Positions 1 to 7,495 of a stretch of 21,432 nucleotides of DNA are shown in pieces (positions within the stretch are counted from its first letter, which is position 1; each line of letters begins with the position of its first letter). The stretch covers positions 1-21,432 of the forward strand of contig CAZXYF010000038.1 of the NCBI GenBank assembly GCA_964644705.1, in the 5' to 3' direction. Below the pieces are notes generated by a model that saw only the letters and a list, made by a program, of their open reading frames with translations, did not search any database and had not been told where the DNA came from. The position numbers and the translations under genes are program-made. Origin of the DNA: CAZXYF01 sp964644705 (GTDB lineage: Bacteria; Planctomycetota; Brocadiia; SM23-32).

Positions 1-73
1 GATTGTCGAGCGAAACTGATTCTATTATCCGGGGGGATCTGCTGCTTGACTGCCCACCGACCGCATGACGTCG

Positions 74-430
74 TTATCGTGCATGGTGGTTGAAGGGCGG
101 AAGACCGATGTCGCGGACCCATTCTCCCGGGACCTGATCGGGCAGGTCGGGCGACTTGCCGGTGTAATGTTCGTAGACATTCCGGAGAAAAGTAAGCTGT
201 CCGAAATCACGTGATATGGCCTGGTAGTGAGCCAACCGTTTGAGTGCACGCATCGAGGGATAATTTTGTTCGGGAAGTACACGATGAAGCGTGAGAGCCA
301 TTTCGAGTAATTCGACTAATTGTTTTTTGTCATGCACGTCCTTGTTTTTGATCGCGGTCCAGACGTGATCGAGGCGTGGTGGGAAGAAGGCAAGTTCATA
401 GGCTTGTTGGAGTTTTTCACGGGGTCTCAT
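74..430 (-). CDS. Small protein of unknown function with RNxxxH motif, coupled to NTase-fold gene
   Basis: Unrecognised protein of 118 aa. The start is set at ATG 430-428, because it overlaps the TGA of the upstream nucleotidyltransferase gene as ATGA, the usual layout of coupled toxin-antitoxin genes; an ATG five codons earlier (445) is possible. The protein looks mostly helical, with no signal peptide or membrane segment. Residues 83-88 read RNVYEH, matching the Rx4H pattern of HEPN ribonucleases, but the motif is followed by about 30 residues rich in Pro and Gly, and the rest does not resemble HepT clearly. The gene could be the toxin or the partner of an NTase-based module; this is inference from layout plus one motif. 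Confident as a gene, not in function. Confidence 0.7.
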   Translation of the reverse strand: MRPREKLQQAYELAFFPPRLDHVWTAIKNKDVHDKKQLVELLEMALTLHRVLPEQNYPSMRALKRLAHYQAISRDFGQLTFLRNVYEHYTGKSPDLPDQVPGEWVRDIGLPPFNHHAR

Positions 431-975
431 GACCGGTTCCTCCACAGTTCCATATCGGTTTGCAGAGAATCAAGGTTCTGTCGCACCACCGTATCGTTGA
501 GGAATTGTTCTGGAAGGTTGTCAACTGCCTGCTCTATTTCAGCGAACGACACGCCAGTGTTGCGTATCAGAAATCGGATGTCGGATTGGTCCGCGTCATC
601 GTATCGTATCAGTTTGCTCGCAACAAGTCGTGCCGGGCTGACGGTTTTGACTGAAAGGTGATTGCCCTGCCAGAGAGTCATATCGGATTCTGGTGAAGGC
701 TCGGGTAACGACAGGCGAAGAGGCCCGATCCATTCGATATGATCATCCTGATAGTCGGAATCGGGATTGACGGGCAGCCCGGCTGACTGCGCGGCGTTAC
801 GAAAATCCTGGAGGTGTCCGGAACAGTAGGGCCCAGCCACATCTAAATCCAGGCTGGTCCGCATATTCTCACCCAGAAGAATCTGAGCCCCGCTACCGTA
901 AATGTACAATGTAACATCTTCGGTCAGGTTGGCATCGATCTCTTCCAGGTAGGTATGCAGTTCGCTTTTGTCCAT
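427..975 (-). CDS. Nucleotidyltransferase-fold protein (DUF6036/AbiEii-like)
   Basis: Protein of 182 aa. Residues 24-46 contain a GS-loop followed by DLD (GSG at 27-29, Asp43 and Asp45), the G[GS]-x(n)-Dx[DE] signature of the DNA polymerase beta-like nucleotidyltransferase superfamily. The later segment (SVKTVSPARLVASKLIR, about 110-126, then DDADQSDIRFLI) resembles the part of DUF6036/AbiEii-like proteins that follows the catalytic core. Such proteins are often antitoxins or toxins that transfer nucleotides or pyrophosphate. It is the first gene of a two-gene operon, overlapping the next gene by ATGA. The exact family and the direction of toxicity cannot be settled from sequence alone. No clear promoter was recognised upstream. 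Confidence 0.7.
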   Translation of the reverse strand: MDKSELHTYLEEIDANLTEDVTLYIYGSGAQILLGENMRTSLDLDVAGPYCSGHLQDFRNAAQSAGLPVNPDSDYQDDHIEWIGPLRLSLPEPSPESDMTLWQGNHLSVKTVSPARLVASKLIRYDDADQSDIRFLIRNTGVSFAEIEQAVDNLPEQFLNDTVVRQNLDSLQTDMELWRNRS

Positions 976-1354
976 GCATTCTCCAGTTCTTGGCTGTGTT
1001 TCAGGATGGTTTCAGCGTACAGCATGATTATAACGCTGCAGTTTCGGACCGTCCATGTTTCGGTGCCTCGGGGGGCTGGCTCAACGGATTAGATTACAAC
1101 GAATTCGCAGTTAGATGGTGGAAGCGTGAGGGGAAGTGTGTTGAAAGTTGAAAGTAGGATGGGACGGCCCAGGCGACGAACGAAGAGCGAAAAAAGGCGA
1201 AAAACGGTAACCGATCAACCGCTGGCCCGGCTTTGCTCGGCCCCGCGGGCTGCGGGGGGGCATTGAGACGATGGAAGCGCGACGGGAGAGACAGGATGAC
1301 GTGATGTATCGCACGCATCTTGCGTGCGCTGAGTTCTCGCAGTTTGGCGCGTAT
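976..1354. other. Non-coding region with one palindrome
   Basis: No convincing gene. The stretch has purine-rich low-complexity words (repeated TTGAAAG near 1140-1155, AAAAAGGCGAAAAACGG near 1190-1206), a GC-rich block at 1224-1260 and the palindrome at 1311-1327 listed separately. Open frames here on the minus strand have no ribosome binding site and read into repeat sequence. Confidence 0.5.
1311..1327. repeat. Palindrome copy 1 of the GCATCTTGC family
   Basis: GCACGCA TCT TGCGTGC: perfect 7-bp arms around a TCT loop. It shares core and loop with copies at 2101-2119 and 2237-2255 (the latter inverted), while the outer stem bases differ in a compensated way. Confidence 0.7.
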
Positions 1355-1355
1355 T

Positions 1356-1457
1356 TTATTGGTGGCATTGCGCAGCGGGGTCATTTCCTGCGCATCGTAA
1401 GGCAGCCTGGCGGAGAGCTTGCAGCTCGTGTTCGGTGAGTGTAATGGTTCGTGTCAT
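1356..1457 (-). pseudogene. Tiny ORF with strong RBS, possibly frameshifted
   Basis: A 33-aa frame starts at ATG 1457-1455 behind a good Shine-Dalgarno sequence (GGGAGGA, 8 nt upstream). The first 21 residues look like a real small helical protein (MTRTITLTEHELQALRQAAL). It then runs out after a Cys/Pro-rich tail. Moving by one base near 1385-1390 would continue into a helical frame (AQEMTPLRNATNKIRAKLRELSA), so the gene may be broken by a single indel, or the indel may be an assembly error. No family was recognised. Either a genuine microprotein or a remnant. Confidence 0.35.
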
Positions 1458-1787
1458 CGCATGTTCCTCCCGGCGTGCAAAGTTCCGTGCGTGATGCGGT
1501 GTAGTTGATTTCCCGACTTCAGGCGGAATATATCTTACCAAATTTTCCCAGTGGAGCATCCCGGTAAAATAGACCAGACATACGTTCCGCGGATAGTGTT
1601 GAGCTTGGATGATTGCATACCCGCCCGCTGCGTATCAATCCTTGTTTTGGTGGATTGGTCGGTCTGATAATAACTATTGATGGTACTTTTGGCTTTGCAT
1701 CTATAGTTTCAATCCTTGGGCGATGCGCAAGAATTGATGGGGAGGTTGGTTTTTGGTTGCTGGTTTTTGGTTGCTGGTTGCTGGTTG

Positions 1788-1925
1788 TTGCTCGACGGCT
1801 AACGGCCAGAGGGCAGTGACGGCGGAACGGCTGACGGCTGGATCCCGCGGAGACGCGGAGGGGCAGAGCACGGCACGGATTTGGGGTAACGGCAAACGGC
1901 GAAACGGCTGACGGCATACGGCCGA
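1788..1925. repeat. Intergenic mosaic repeat, copy A (ACGGC words and GAGACGCGGAG block)
   Basis: Reads as repeated ACGGC/AACGG words, then GGATCCCGCGGAGACGCGG followed by GGCAGAG, ACGGCACGGATT and GTAACGGCAAACGGCG. The same order of blocks appears at 3118-3225, so the two are diverged copies of one unit of about 100 bp. Confidence 0.6.
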
Positions 1926-2100
1926 ACATTGAACGTTGAACGTCCAGAATCCAACATTGAAGTAACGGCGCAACGGCAAACAGATTCGCCAGTCTGGTGC
2001 CTTCCCATTCAGGATCGACAAAGTCCGCGACAGGGTCATCGACGCAGTTTTGCGCTGTCCAGCGCGTTGACCTGCATTTAAAAGTCCGGCGTCGATGTAT

Positions 2101-2119
2101 GGCGGGCATCTTGCCCGCC
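2101..2119. repeat. Palindrome copy 2 of the GCATCTTGC family
   Basis: GGCGGGCA TCT TGCCCGCC: perfect 8-bp arms and the same TCT loop as copies at 1311 and 2237. The outer arm sequence is different but fully compensated. Confidence 0.75.
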
Positions 2120-2236
2120 CGAGGACGACACTATTAAAAAGATGCGCTCAGATATTTGTCACGGGGGGGAAACATGTCTAACTATCTGGCGCATTCCTAA
2201 CCTCGTTCTGGCTCCTCCAGGGCGCTGCGCGCCATA

Positions 2237-2255
2237 CACACGCAAGATGCGTGTG
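2237..2255. repeat. Palindrome copy 3 of the GCATCTTGC family (inverted)
   Basis: CACACGCA AGA TGCGTGTG on the plus strand, so the minus strand carries the CGCATCTTGCG core. Perfect 8-bp arms. It lies about 140 bp upstream of the channel gene. Confidence 0.7.
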
Positions 2256-2397
2256 ATACGTAAACGGCCGATGAGGTTTGCGATTTCTTTCGAGTGCAAC
2301 TTTCAAAACCATGAGGCGGGTATTACAATCTGTCATCGTGTGCGTGCGTTGGATAGACCCTGCCCCCGCTCCATCTGAAATAGTGAAGGACAAGTTC

Positions 2398-3111
2398 ATG
2401 GATTCCGATTTTCTGCGTCGTGCAGCGGATACTCATCGTTTTGCTGTTCTGCTGGGGATGTTTCTGCTCCTCATGCTGGCCAACCCTCTGTTCGAAAACA
2501 CGCTGGCCGCGGGGTATGTTGGCGATACGCTTTATTATGTTTTTCTGGCTGCTGCCGCTTACAGCGTCAGGCGGAGCCGCTTTTTCACACTCGCCATCGT
2601 TGCCGGATCTGCCGCTATTCTGGGGGAATTCGCCAGCTATTATTTCCAGCACAAGTTTGCTCTGGTGGTAGCAACTGGATTCTCCAGTTTATACCTCTTC
2701 CTGATTACCATACTGATTCTCGGGAACCTGGCACGTCAGAGAAAGGTCAGTGCCGATACCGTCATGGGAGGGCTCTGCGTTTACATTTTGATGGGGGTGT
2801 TCTGGACCAGCCTTTTTGTGAATCTGGAGATAGTCGCACCGGGATCCTTTGATTTTGGAGCCCATGGACATCATCCCGATCTGACGGGTTTCTCCGGGTT
2901 GCTCTTCTACTATAGCTTTATCTCCATCCTGACCATTGGTTTCGGCGATGTGGTACCAATCTCAAGTATGGCCCAGACTCTGACAATCCTCGAAGGGTTG
3001 ATCGGGCGTTTTTACATCGTCTTCTACATGGCCTACCTGATAAATCTCTATATCATTCGGCGAGAACGGAAAAGTCCCGGGACCGACGCATCTTCCGACG
3101 ATGGAGGATAG
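2398..3111 (+). CDS. Potassium-channel-family membrane protein
   Basis: Protein of 237 aa starting at ATG 2398, with AAGGA 8-9 nt upstream. A longer frame starting further upstream would add about 40 residues with no ribosome binding site and was not used. About six hydrophobic segments are visible (roughly 15-33, 43-57, 62-80, 88-110, 121-143, 195-220). Between the last two lies a re-entrant pore region with the selectivity-filter motif TIGFGD (179-184), which marks K+ channels of the Ion_trans_2 type. The loop before the pore has several His and Asp residues (HGHHPD, about 156-161). The C-terminus is short and hydrophilic, without an RCK domain, so gating is not evident. It probably conducts K+ across the inner membrane. 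It stands alone, flanked by repeat-rich gaps. Confidence 0.85.
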   Translation: MDSDFLRRAADTHRFAVLLGMFLLLMLANPLFENTLAAGYVGDTLYYVFLAAAAYSVRRSRFFTLAIVAGSAAILGEFASYYFQHKFALVVATGFSSLYLFLITILILGNLARQRKVSADTVMGGLCVYILMGVFWTSLFVNLEIVAPGSFDFGAHGHHPDLTGFSGLLFYYSFISILTIGFGDVVPISSMAQTLTILEGLIGRFYIVFYMAYLINLYIIRRERKSPGTDASSDDGG

Positions 3112-3117
3112 GTGGCG

Positions 3118-3225
3118 GTCGACGGCAAAACGGCAAACGGCTGTATCCAGCGGAGACGCAGAGACGCAGAGACGCAGAGAACGGCAGGGATTGGCGTAAC
3201 GGCAAACGGCGTAACGGCGCACACC
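3118..3225. repeat. Intergenic mosaic repeat, copy B
   Basis: Contains ACGGCAAAACGGCAAACGG, GTATCCAGCGGAGACGC, three tandem AGACGCAG units and then ACGGCAGGGATTGGCGTAACG. The block order matches 1788-1925; the main difference is expansion of the 8-bp GAGACGCA unit. Confidence 0.6.
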
Positions 3226-3387
3226 TGAACAAGGTTGCCGCGGAGTTGGCGATCAAGAAAGAGACAAAGATAAAGAGGTTAGATCCACCGCCCAGACATC
3301 TGGAGACGCGGCCAATTCATTTTTGTTTTTATCGCTTCGGGGGACAAAGGGTAGTATGAACGGGGAGCGTATGGGGCGGATTAAATG
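3226..3387. other. Intergenic spacer before vapBC
   Basis: No gene or strong structure seen between mosaic repeat copy B and the vapBC promoter. Confidence 0.4.
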
Positions 3388-3423
3388 TTGACACAGGGGA
3401 CCTCAGAATGATAACATATTATC
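3388..3423 (+). promoter_or_regulatory. vapBC promoter with overlapping dyad (candidate operator)
   Basis: TTGACA (3388-3393), an 18-bp spacer and TAACAT (3412-3417). The -10 box lies inside an inverted repeat, GATAA at 3410-3414 and TTATC at 3419-3423 with a CATA centre. A ribbon-helix-helix antitoxin normally represses its own operon by binding such dyads, so this is a plausible operator; binding is inferred. Confidence 0.5.
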
Positions 3424-3453
3424 GTAAGTGTAATCACATGTGGAGGGTTCGTG

Positions 3454-3702
3454 ATGAAAAGGACGCAGATCCAGTTGACCGAGGATCAGGCGGAGCGGGT
3501 GAAAGAATGTGCGGAGAAACGGGCCATTTCGATGGCGGAGTGTATCCGACGCAGTGTGGATTATTATCTGGATTCGACAGAGTGTTTGACGTCCCAGGAA
3601 CGCGTAGATCGGGCCATTAATGCGGCCGGTCAGTTTGCGTCGGGGGAGTCGGATATATCGGATGAGCATGATCAATATCTGGGGGACATTTACGGGCAAT
3701 GA
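3454..3702 (+). CDS. vapB: Ribbon-helix-helix antitoxin, VapB-like
   Basis: Protein of 82 aa. ATG at 3454 is preferred over the GTG one codon earlier, because GGAGGG at 3442-3447 then has normal spacing. The N-terminus has the strand-helix-helix pattern of MetJ/Arc/CopG DNA-binding antitoxins (a short strand KRTQIQLT at 2-9, then helices around 10-23 and 26-39 with SMAECIRRSVDYYL). The C-terminal half (40-82) is acidic and probably wraps the toxin. Its stop overlaps the start of the PIN toxin by 4 nt (ATGA), so the two are translationally coupled. It should neutralise VapC and, with it, repress the operon from the dyad upstream. Confidence 0.8.
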   Translation: MKRTQIQLTEDQAERVKECAEKRAISMAECIRRSVDYYLDSTECLTSQERVDRAINAAGQFASGESDISDEHDQYLGDIYGQ

Positions 3703-4103
3703 ATTGTTTTGTGGATACTTCCGGGTTGTATGCGGTGCTGGACCGAACGGATGCGCATCATAAGCAGGCGAAAAATGTGTGGACCGAGTTGTGCCGGGAC
3801 AGAGCCAATTTGGTGACGACCAATTATGTACTGGTGGAGACGCTGGCTCTGGTGCAGAATAGGCTTGGGATGGATGCTGTCCGCGTGTTTCACGAGGATA
3901 TTTGTCCAGTTTTGAGTGTCCAATGGGCAGGCGAAGAGGTCCATCGAGAGGGGATGAACGGAATGCTGGATGCCCGGAGACGTGAGCTCAGTTTGGTGGA
4001 CTGCGTTAGTTTTGCCGTCATGCGGCGGATGGGGATTAAAGATGTTTTCGCCTTCGACGGGCATTTTGAGGAACAGGGTTTCGTCTGTCACCCTTCGGGT
4101 TGA
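3699..4103 (+). CDS. vapC: PIN-domain ribonuclease toxin VapC
   Basis: Protein of 134 aa, the usual VapC length. It starts with the PIN signature FVDTSGLYA (Asp6). Further acidic residues line up with the family's metal site: Glu47 (VLVETL), Asp101 (LSLVDCVSF) and Asp120 (VFAFDGHF), so all four catalytic acids appear to be present. VapC toxins are Mg2+/Mn2+-dependent endoribonucleases that cut tRNA or rRNA and are held inactive by VapB. The gene overlaps vapB by ATGA. Its exact RNA target cannot be predicted. Confidence 0.88.
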   Translation: MNCFVDTSGLYAVLDRTDAHHKQAKNVWTELCRDRANLVTTNYVLVETLALVQNRLGMDAVRVFHEDICPVLSVQWAGEEVHREGMNGMLDARRRELSLVDCVSFAVMRRMGIKDVFAFDGHFEEQGFVCHPSG

Positions 4104-4121
4104 CCCATTCCGTGCGCTGGA

Positions 4122-4149
4122 TTGCCTGATTGCGGGGGAGTGTTATAAT
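4122..4149 (+). promoter_or_regulatory. Sigma-70-type promoter before antiporter gene
   Basis: TTGCCT (4122-4127), a 16-bp spacer and a consensus TATAAT (4144-4149). Transcription would start near 4156 and give a leader of about 135 nt before the antiporter start at 4294. No terminator-like fold was recognised in that leader. Confidence 0.55.
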
Positions 4150-4293
4150 GCCCGAGGTGGCGATGGAGTTCGCCCTTGACCGCCGTGGTGTCGGATTGCG
4201 GCTGATGACTCCTGTCAGTGTTTCCCTTCCGGATGTGCGGGAAGTGGATATTTCTTTTGGACTGAGATGGATATTGCGTGACAGGAGGTCATT

Positions 4294-5556
4294 ATGGCGA
4301 TAAGCGTAGCAGAGATCATTTTGTTGAGCCTTCTTGCCGATTGGATTCTGCGGCGGTTTCGTATTCCCGGTCTTATCGGGATGCTGACCGTGGGGGTGGT
4401 TCTTGGACCCCATGTGCTGGGTTATCTGGATCCCGAGCTGATGGCCATTGGCTCCGACCTGCGTCTGATTGCGCTGGTTGTTATTCTGCTGCGAGTGGGG
4501 TTTGAGCTCAGCCGGGAGACACTTCACAGAGTCGGGGGGCGCGTTCTGCTGCTGGCGTTTATACCGGCTACATGCGAGGGGGTGGCGATAACGTTCATCG
4601 GACCGTGGTTGCTGGATTTGACGTTGCTGGAGTCGGCGATTCTGGGAACGGTTCTGGCGGCCGTATCACCGGCCGTGGTCGTCCCCGCCATGATTCGCTT
4701 TATGAAACAGCGGAAGGGGGCGGCTAAGGATATACCCTCGATGGTGATGGCGGCGGCGTCCGTGGATGACGTGTATGTGATCGTGGCTCATAGCGTGGTC
4801 ATGGGGCTTTATGCGGGGCGACAGGTGAATATAGCCTGGCAGGTGGTCGGCGTGCCATTGTCGCTGGTTCTGGGTGTCGGTGTGGGGCTTGCCATCGGGG
4901 TGGGGTTATACCGACTTTTCGATCGGTTTGATCCGCGCGCCACCAAGCGAATGCTCGTTGTTATTGCGATCTCTCTGATGCTGGTTCGGCTTCAGCGTGT
5001 GATGACAGGGTATATACCTTTTGCCGCTCTGGTGTCTGCGATGGCCATAGGGTTTGTGATTCTTGAAAAACGTGAGCATATGGCGCATGAAATATCGGCG
5101 AAACTGGCGAAGCTCTGGGTGTTTGCGGAAATTATCCTCTTTTCCATGGTGGGCGCGGAGGTGAACATCGGCGTTATGTGGCGTGCCGGACTGGTTGGCG
5201 CCGCGGTTATCGGGCTGGGGTTGATGGCCCGGGGCATTGGGGTGTGGTTCTGTCTCACGGGGAGCAATCTGGAGACGAAAGAGCGGCTTTTCGTTCTGGT
5301 GTCGTTTGCGCCCAAAGCAACCGTGCAGGCCGCCATTGGGGCGGCACCTCTGATTGCGATGCGTGCGGCGGGTATGGACACGACTCCGGGGCAGATCATT
5401 CTGGCGCTGGCGGTCCTCAGTATTTTTCTAACGGCACCCGCTGGCGCATGGGCAATCGCTGCAATTGGTAACCGGGTGCTCGAAGTGGCCCCGGAATCAG
5501 TGCATGACGCATACGATGCCGTTACTGAGAGCGAGCCCGTTGATGATGTTCTGTGA
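4294..5556 (+). CDS. Monovalent cation:proton antiporter (CPA superfamily)
   Basis: Protein of 420 aa with an ideal ribosome binding site (AGGAGGT, 4283-4289) before ATG 4294. It is almost entirely hydrophobic, with about 12 membrane segments. The N-terminus (IPGLIGMLTVGVVLGPHVLG, about 24-43) and the LRVGFEL stretch (about 66-72) are typical of Na+/H+ exchanger domains. AAVSPAVVVPAM near 121-132 and the AAASVDDV stretch near 154-161 (Asp158, Asp159) fit the unwound-helix and acidic ion-binding sites of the family. It would exchange Na+ or K+ for protons at the inner membrane. There is no KTN/RCK regulatory domain. A second antiporter of a different subfamily lies at 18256-19560. Confidence 0.85.
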   Translation: MAISVAEIILLSLLADWILRRFRIPGLIGMLTVGVVLGPHVLGYLDPELMAIGSDLRLIALVVILLRVGFELSRETLHRVGGRVLLLAFIPATCEGVAITFIGPWLLDLTLLESAILGTVLAAVSPAVVVPAMIRFMKQRKGAAKDIPSMVMAAASVDDVYVIVAHSVVMGLYAGRQVNIAWQVVGVPLSLVLGVGVGLAIGVGLYRLFDRFDPRATKRMLVVIAISLMLVRLQRVMTGYIPFAALVSAMAIGFVILEKREHMAHEISAKLAKLWVFAEIILFSMVGAEVNIGVMWRAGLVGAAVIGLGLMARGIGVWFCLTGSNLETKERLFVLVSFAPKATVQAAIGAAPLIAMRAAGMDTTPGQIILALAVLSIFLTAPAGAWAIAAIGNRVLEVAPESVHDAYDAVTESEPVDDVL

Positions 5557-5715
5557 CCAATTATTCTCACCGGAATGATGACATGAGAACCAGAGTGATA
5601 TTTTAATTGGATTGCAGTTTGAGACCGTGGGCATCACCGTAGTATGGTGTAGGCCGACGCGGAAGGAATCGATCAGAATCTGACGATGGACGACGCTGAC
5701 TGGAAGAAGGCCGAT
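5557..5715. other. Short intergenic spacer
   Basis: Separates the antiporter from the PNPOx-like gene. A weak -35/-10-like pair (TTGAGA near 5620, TAGTAT near 5641) is present, but spacing is short. No clear terminator. Confidence 0.3.
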
Positions 5716-6186
5716 ATGGAACGACACGATGTTGTGAAGATGGTGAAAGACCTGGTGGAAACACAAACGAGAGGCGTTCTTGCGACCGCGGGAGAGAGCG
5801 GAGCGTATGCGAGCTTAATGGCTTATGTGTCCGTGAACGGTGGGCAGGGGATGGCTTTCGCAACGGAGCGGGATACGCAAAAATACCGTAATCTGGGGCG
5901 AGATCAGGATGTTGCGATGCTGATTGACAATCGATCCGACGAGAATACGGCGCCGGACGATATTATGACGGCCACCGCAATCGGTTCGGCGGATCCCGTC
6001 CCTGCTGAGTGCGACGATGATATGCGGGGACGGCTCGCGGAGAGCCATCCCCGATTGAAGCAATTCCTTATGGAGGACAACTGCGTTGTTTTCACGCTTA
6101 ATGTGAGCACATACCGGGTGGTGGGCCATTTCCAGGCGGGGAATGAGCTGGAGACGGTCATTCACGGGGATGAACTCAAGGCGTAA
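5716..6186 (+). CDS. Pyridoxamine 5'-phosphate oxidase-like (split-barrel flavin-binding) protein
   Basis: Protein of 156 aa. ATG 5716 is preferred because AGAAGG sits 5 nt upstream; an in-frame ATG 30 nt earlier has its only purine-rich stretch about 20 nt away. The sequence follows the PNPOx-like split barrel: a helix (VKMVKDLVETQ), then strands with GVLATAGESGAYASLMAYVSV, MAFATERDTQKYRNLGRDQDVAMLIDNR and MTATAIGSADPV. The pattern of a strand ending in T.RDTQKYRNL.RD..V.M.ID is characteristic of heme/FMN-binding members of this fold. The exact cofactor (FMN, F420 or heme) and substrate cannot be told. It may act in redox protection like other genes here, but that is context only. Confidence 0.75.
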   Translation: MERHDVVKMVKDLVETQTRGVLATAGESGAYASLMAYVSVNGGQGMAFATERDTQKYRNLGRDQDVAMLIDNRSDENTAPDDIMTATAIGSADPVPAECDDDMRGRLAESHPRLKQFLMEDNCVVFTLNVSTYRVVGHFQAGNELETVIHGDELKA

Positions 6187-6248
6187 AAAGTTTCGCAGAT
6201 ACACTTTGATCTTTAAATTATCTCAGTTATCAGCAGGAAGGTCCGACG

Positions 6249-7451
6249 ATGAGTGTTGGAACGAAGCCGGAACATCACGAAAAAGCTGCCGAACTTGTCG
6301 AAGAAACCCACAGGAACGATGGCCTCGCACCGGTCGATCTTGACCGGTTCTGGGAGGATCAAGAAATTGCCGGAGCGGATCCGTTTGGGGATGATATACC
6401 CCAGTGTCCGATGGGTATCTGGATGAACGGGCGGTGCGTTTTCGACGAACTCGGGGTGGAGGTGGATCACTGGAAATATGAAAATGATCCCGAATGGCGA
6501 CTTGAGCTCAACAAACGCTACAACGATAAGGCGGAAAAAATCGTTGGGAAGCGACTGTTGAACGAGGATCCTCCGGAACCCGAGGCGGAGGAGAAGAAGT
6601 ATCCGCCGGTGAAACGTCTTGGGCATATTTTTGATGGAGAATGGGAATGGCAGGGGGAATCGTGGTGGTTGAAACAGGTTGCGAGCACCCCCGATGAATT
6701 GCGTGCACTGCTGGACCGCGTGGAGGAGCGGCTGGAAAACTTACGGGAGTTTTTACTGCCGGACAACTGGGATGAGAAACGGGACCGGTTAATGGATATG
6801 GGGATTGAACCGAATCTTTACCGGGGTCAGAGGGGGCCGGTGACGTTTGCTATGTCCATTTACGGCACGGAAAATCTGATTTTCCTGATCCAGGACCACG
6901 AAGATCTGGCGTGTCGTTTCCGGGATTTAATCCTGGAGGCCATGCTGGAGAGAGCCCGCATACTGGATGAGGAAGCAGGGTACACGATAGAGGCCGCCCC
7001 AAAAGGATTCGGTTTTTGCGATGATAATTGTGCACTGCTCACCCCCGATATGTATGAGTTGTTCGGGTATCCCATACTCAGGCGGATTTTCGAGCGATAT
7101 GCGCCAGATCCCGAGGACGAGAGGTTCCAGCATTCGGATTCGGACATGGGACACATCGTGCCCATACTCGGGCGGCTGGATCTGACCGGGACCAATTTTG
7201 GTCCGAAAGTGATGGTTGACCATATCCGCGAGCATCTGCCACGGGCGGTCATTAATGGGGAGCTGGCGCCGTTCACGTTCAGTCGGAATGAAGAGGAAGA
7301 TATCGTGGCGGAGTTTCTTCGGGATTTTGAGATGGCCCAACCGGAAAGGGGATTGAATTTTGCCACCGCGGGGTCAATCAACAACGGATCCCGATTGACC
7401 GGAATGCGCCTGATTATGGCGGCGATCCAGCGCTATGGCCGATATGAGTGA
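6249..7451 (+). CDS. Uroporphyrinogen decarboxylase (URO-D) family protein
   Basis: Protein of 400 aa with GGAAGG upstream of ATG 6249. The C-terminal half carries URO-D family patterns: LYRGQRGPVTFAM near 196-208, the DNCALLTPDMYELFGYPILRRIFE stretch near 259-282, a His/Asp-containing MGHIVPILGRLDLTGTNFGP around 300-320, and a final GLNFATAGSINNGSR region near 369-383. The family includes heme-pathway HemE but also many corrinoid methyltransferases (MtaA, MtbA types) in anaerobes. The long acidic N-terminal part (about 1-120) is unlike HemE, so a methyltransferase-like or unknown reaction is more likely than heme synthesis. No corrinoid protein or reactivase gene is adjacent. It follows the PNPOx-like gene by 62 bp and may be cotranscribed. 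Confidence 0.75.
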   Translation: MSVGTKPEHHEKAAELVEETHRNDGLAPVDLDRFWEDQEIAGADPFGDDIPQCPMGIWMNGRCVFDELGVEVDHWKYENDPEWRLELNKRYNDKAEKIVGKRLLNEDPPEPEAEEKKYPPVKRLGHIFDGEWEWQGESWWLKQVASTPDELRALLDRVEERLENLREFLLPDNWDEKRDRLMDMGIEPNLYRGQRGPVTFAMSIYGTENLIFLIQDHEDLACRFRDLILEAMLERARILDEEAGYTIEAAPKGFGFCDDNCALLTPDMYELFGYPILRRIFERYAPDPEDERFQHSDSDMGHIVPILGRLDLTGTNFGPKVMVDHIREHLPRAVINGELAPFTFSRNEEEDIVAEFLRDFEMAQPERGLNFATAGSINNGSRLTGMRLIMAAIQRYGRYE

Positions 7452-7495
7452 CGGTTGTTCAGGTGGGTGGGGCGTTCGGGCGGAACGGGGGACAA

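Larger units (their letters stand above)
1458..2397. other. Long repeat-rich intergenic region
   Basis: About 940 bases without a credible gene. It holds a GGTTGCTGGTT-type run at 1745-1795, an ACGGC/CGGAGACGCGGAG mosaic at 1788-1925, a TTGAACG-type run at 1925-1965 and two palindromes (2101-2119, 2237-2255). Several open frames cross it on both strands, but their translations only reflect the repeats and none has a ribosome binding site. Confidence 0.6.

Noticed and set aside
1519..2109. 196-aa open frame on the minus strand across repeats
   Set aside because: Its translation follows the repeated words, it has no ribosome binding site and overlaps palindromes; other frames across the same stretch look equally open.
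3140..3180. Short tandem repeats as a CRISPR array
   Set aside because: The unit is 8 bp and directly tandem, with no spacers and no cas genes nearby.
4148..4303. 51-codon ORF before the antiporter, overlapping its start
   Set aside because: Its ATG lies within the TATAAT box of the candidate promoter, so it would not be in the transcript; no ribosome binding site.
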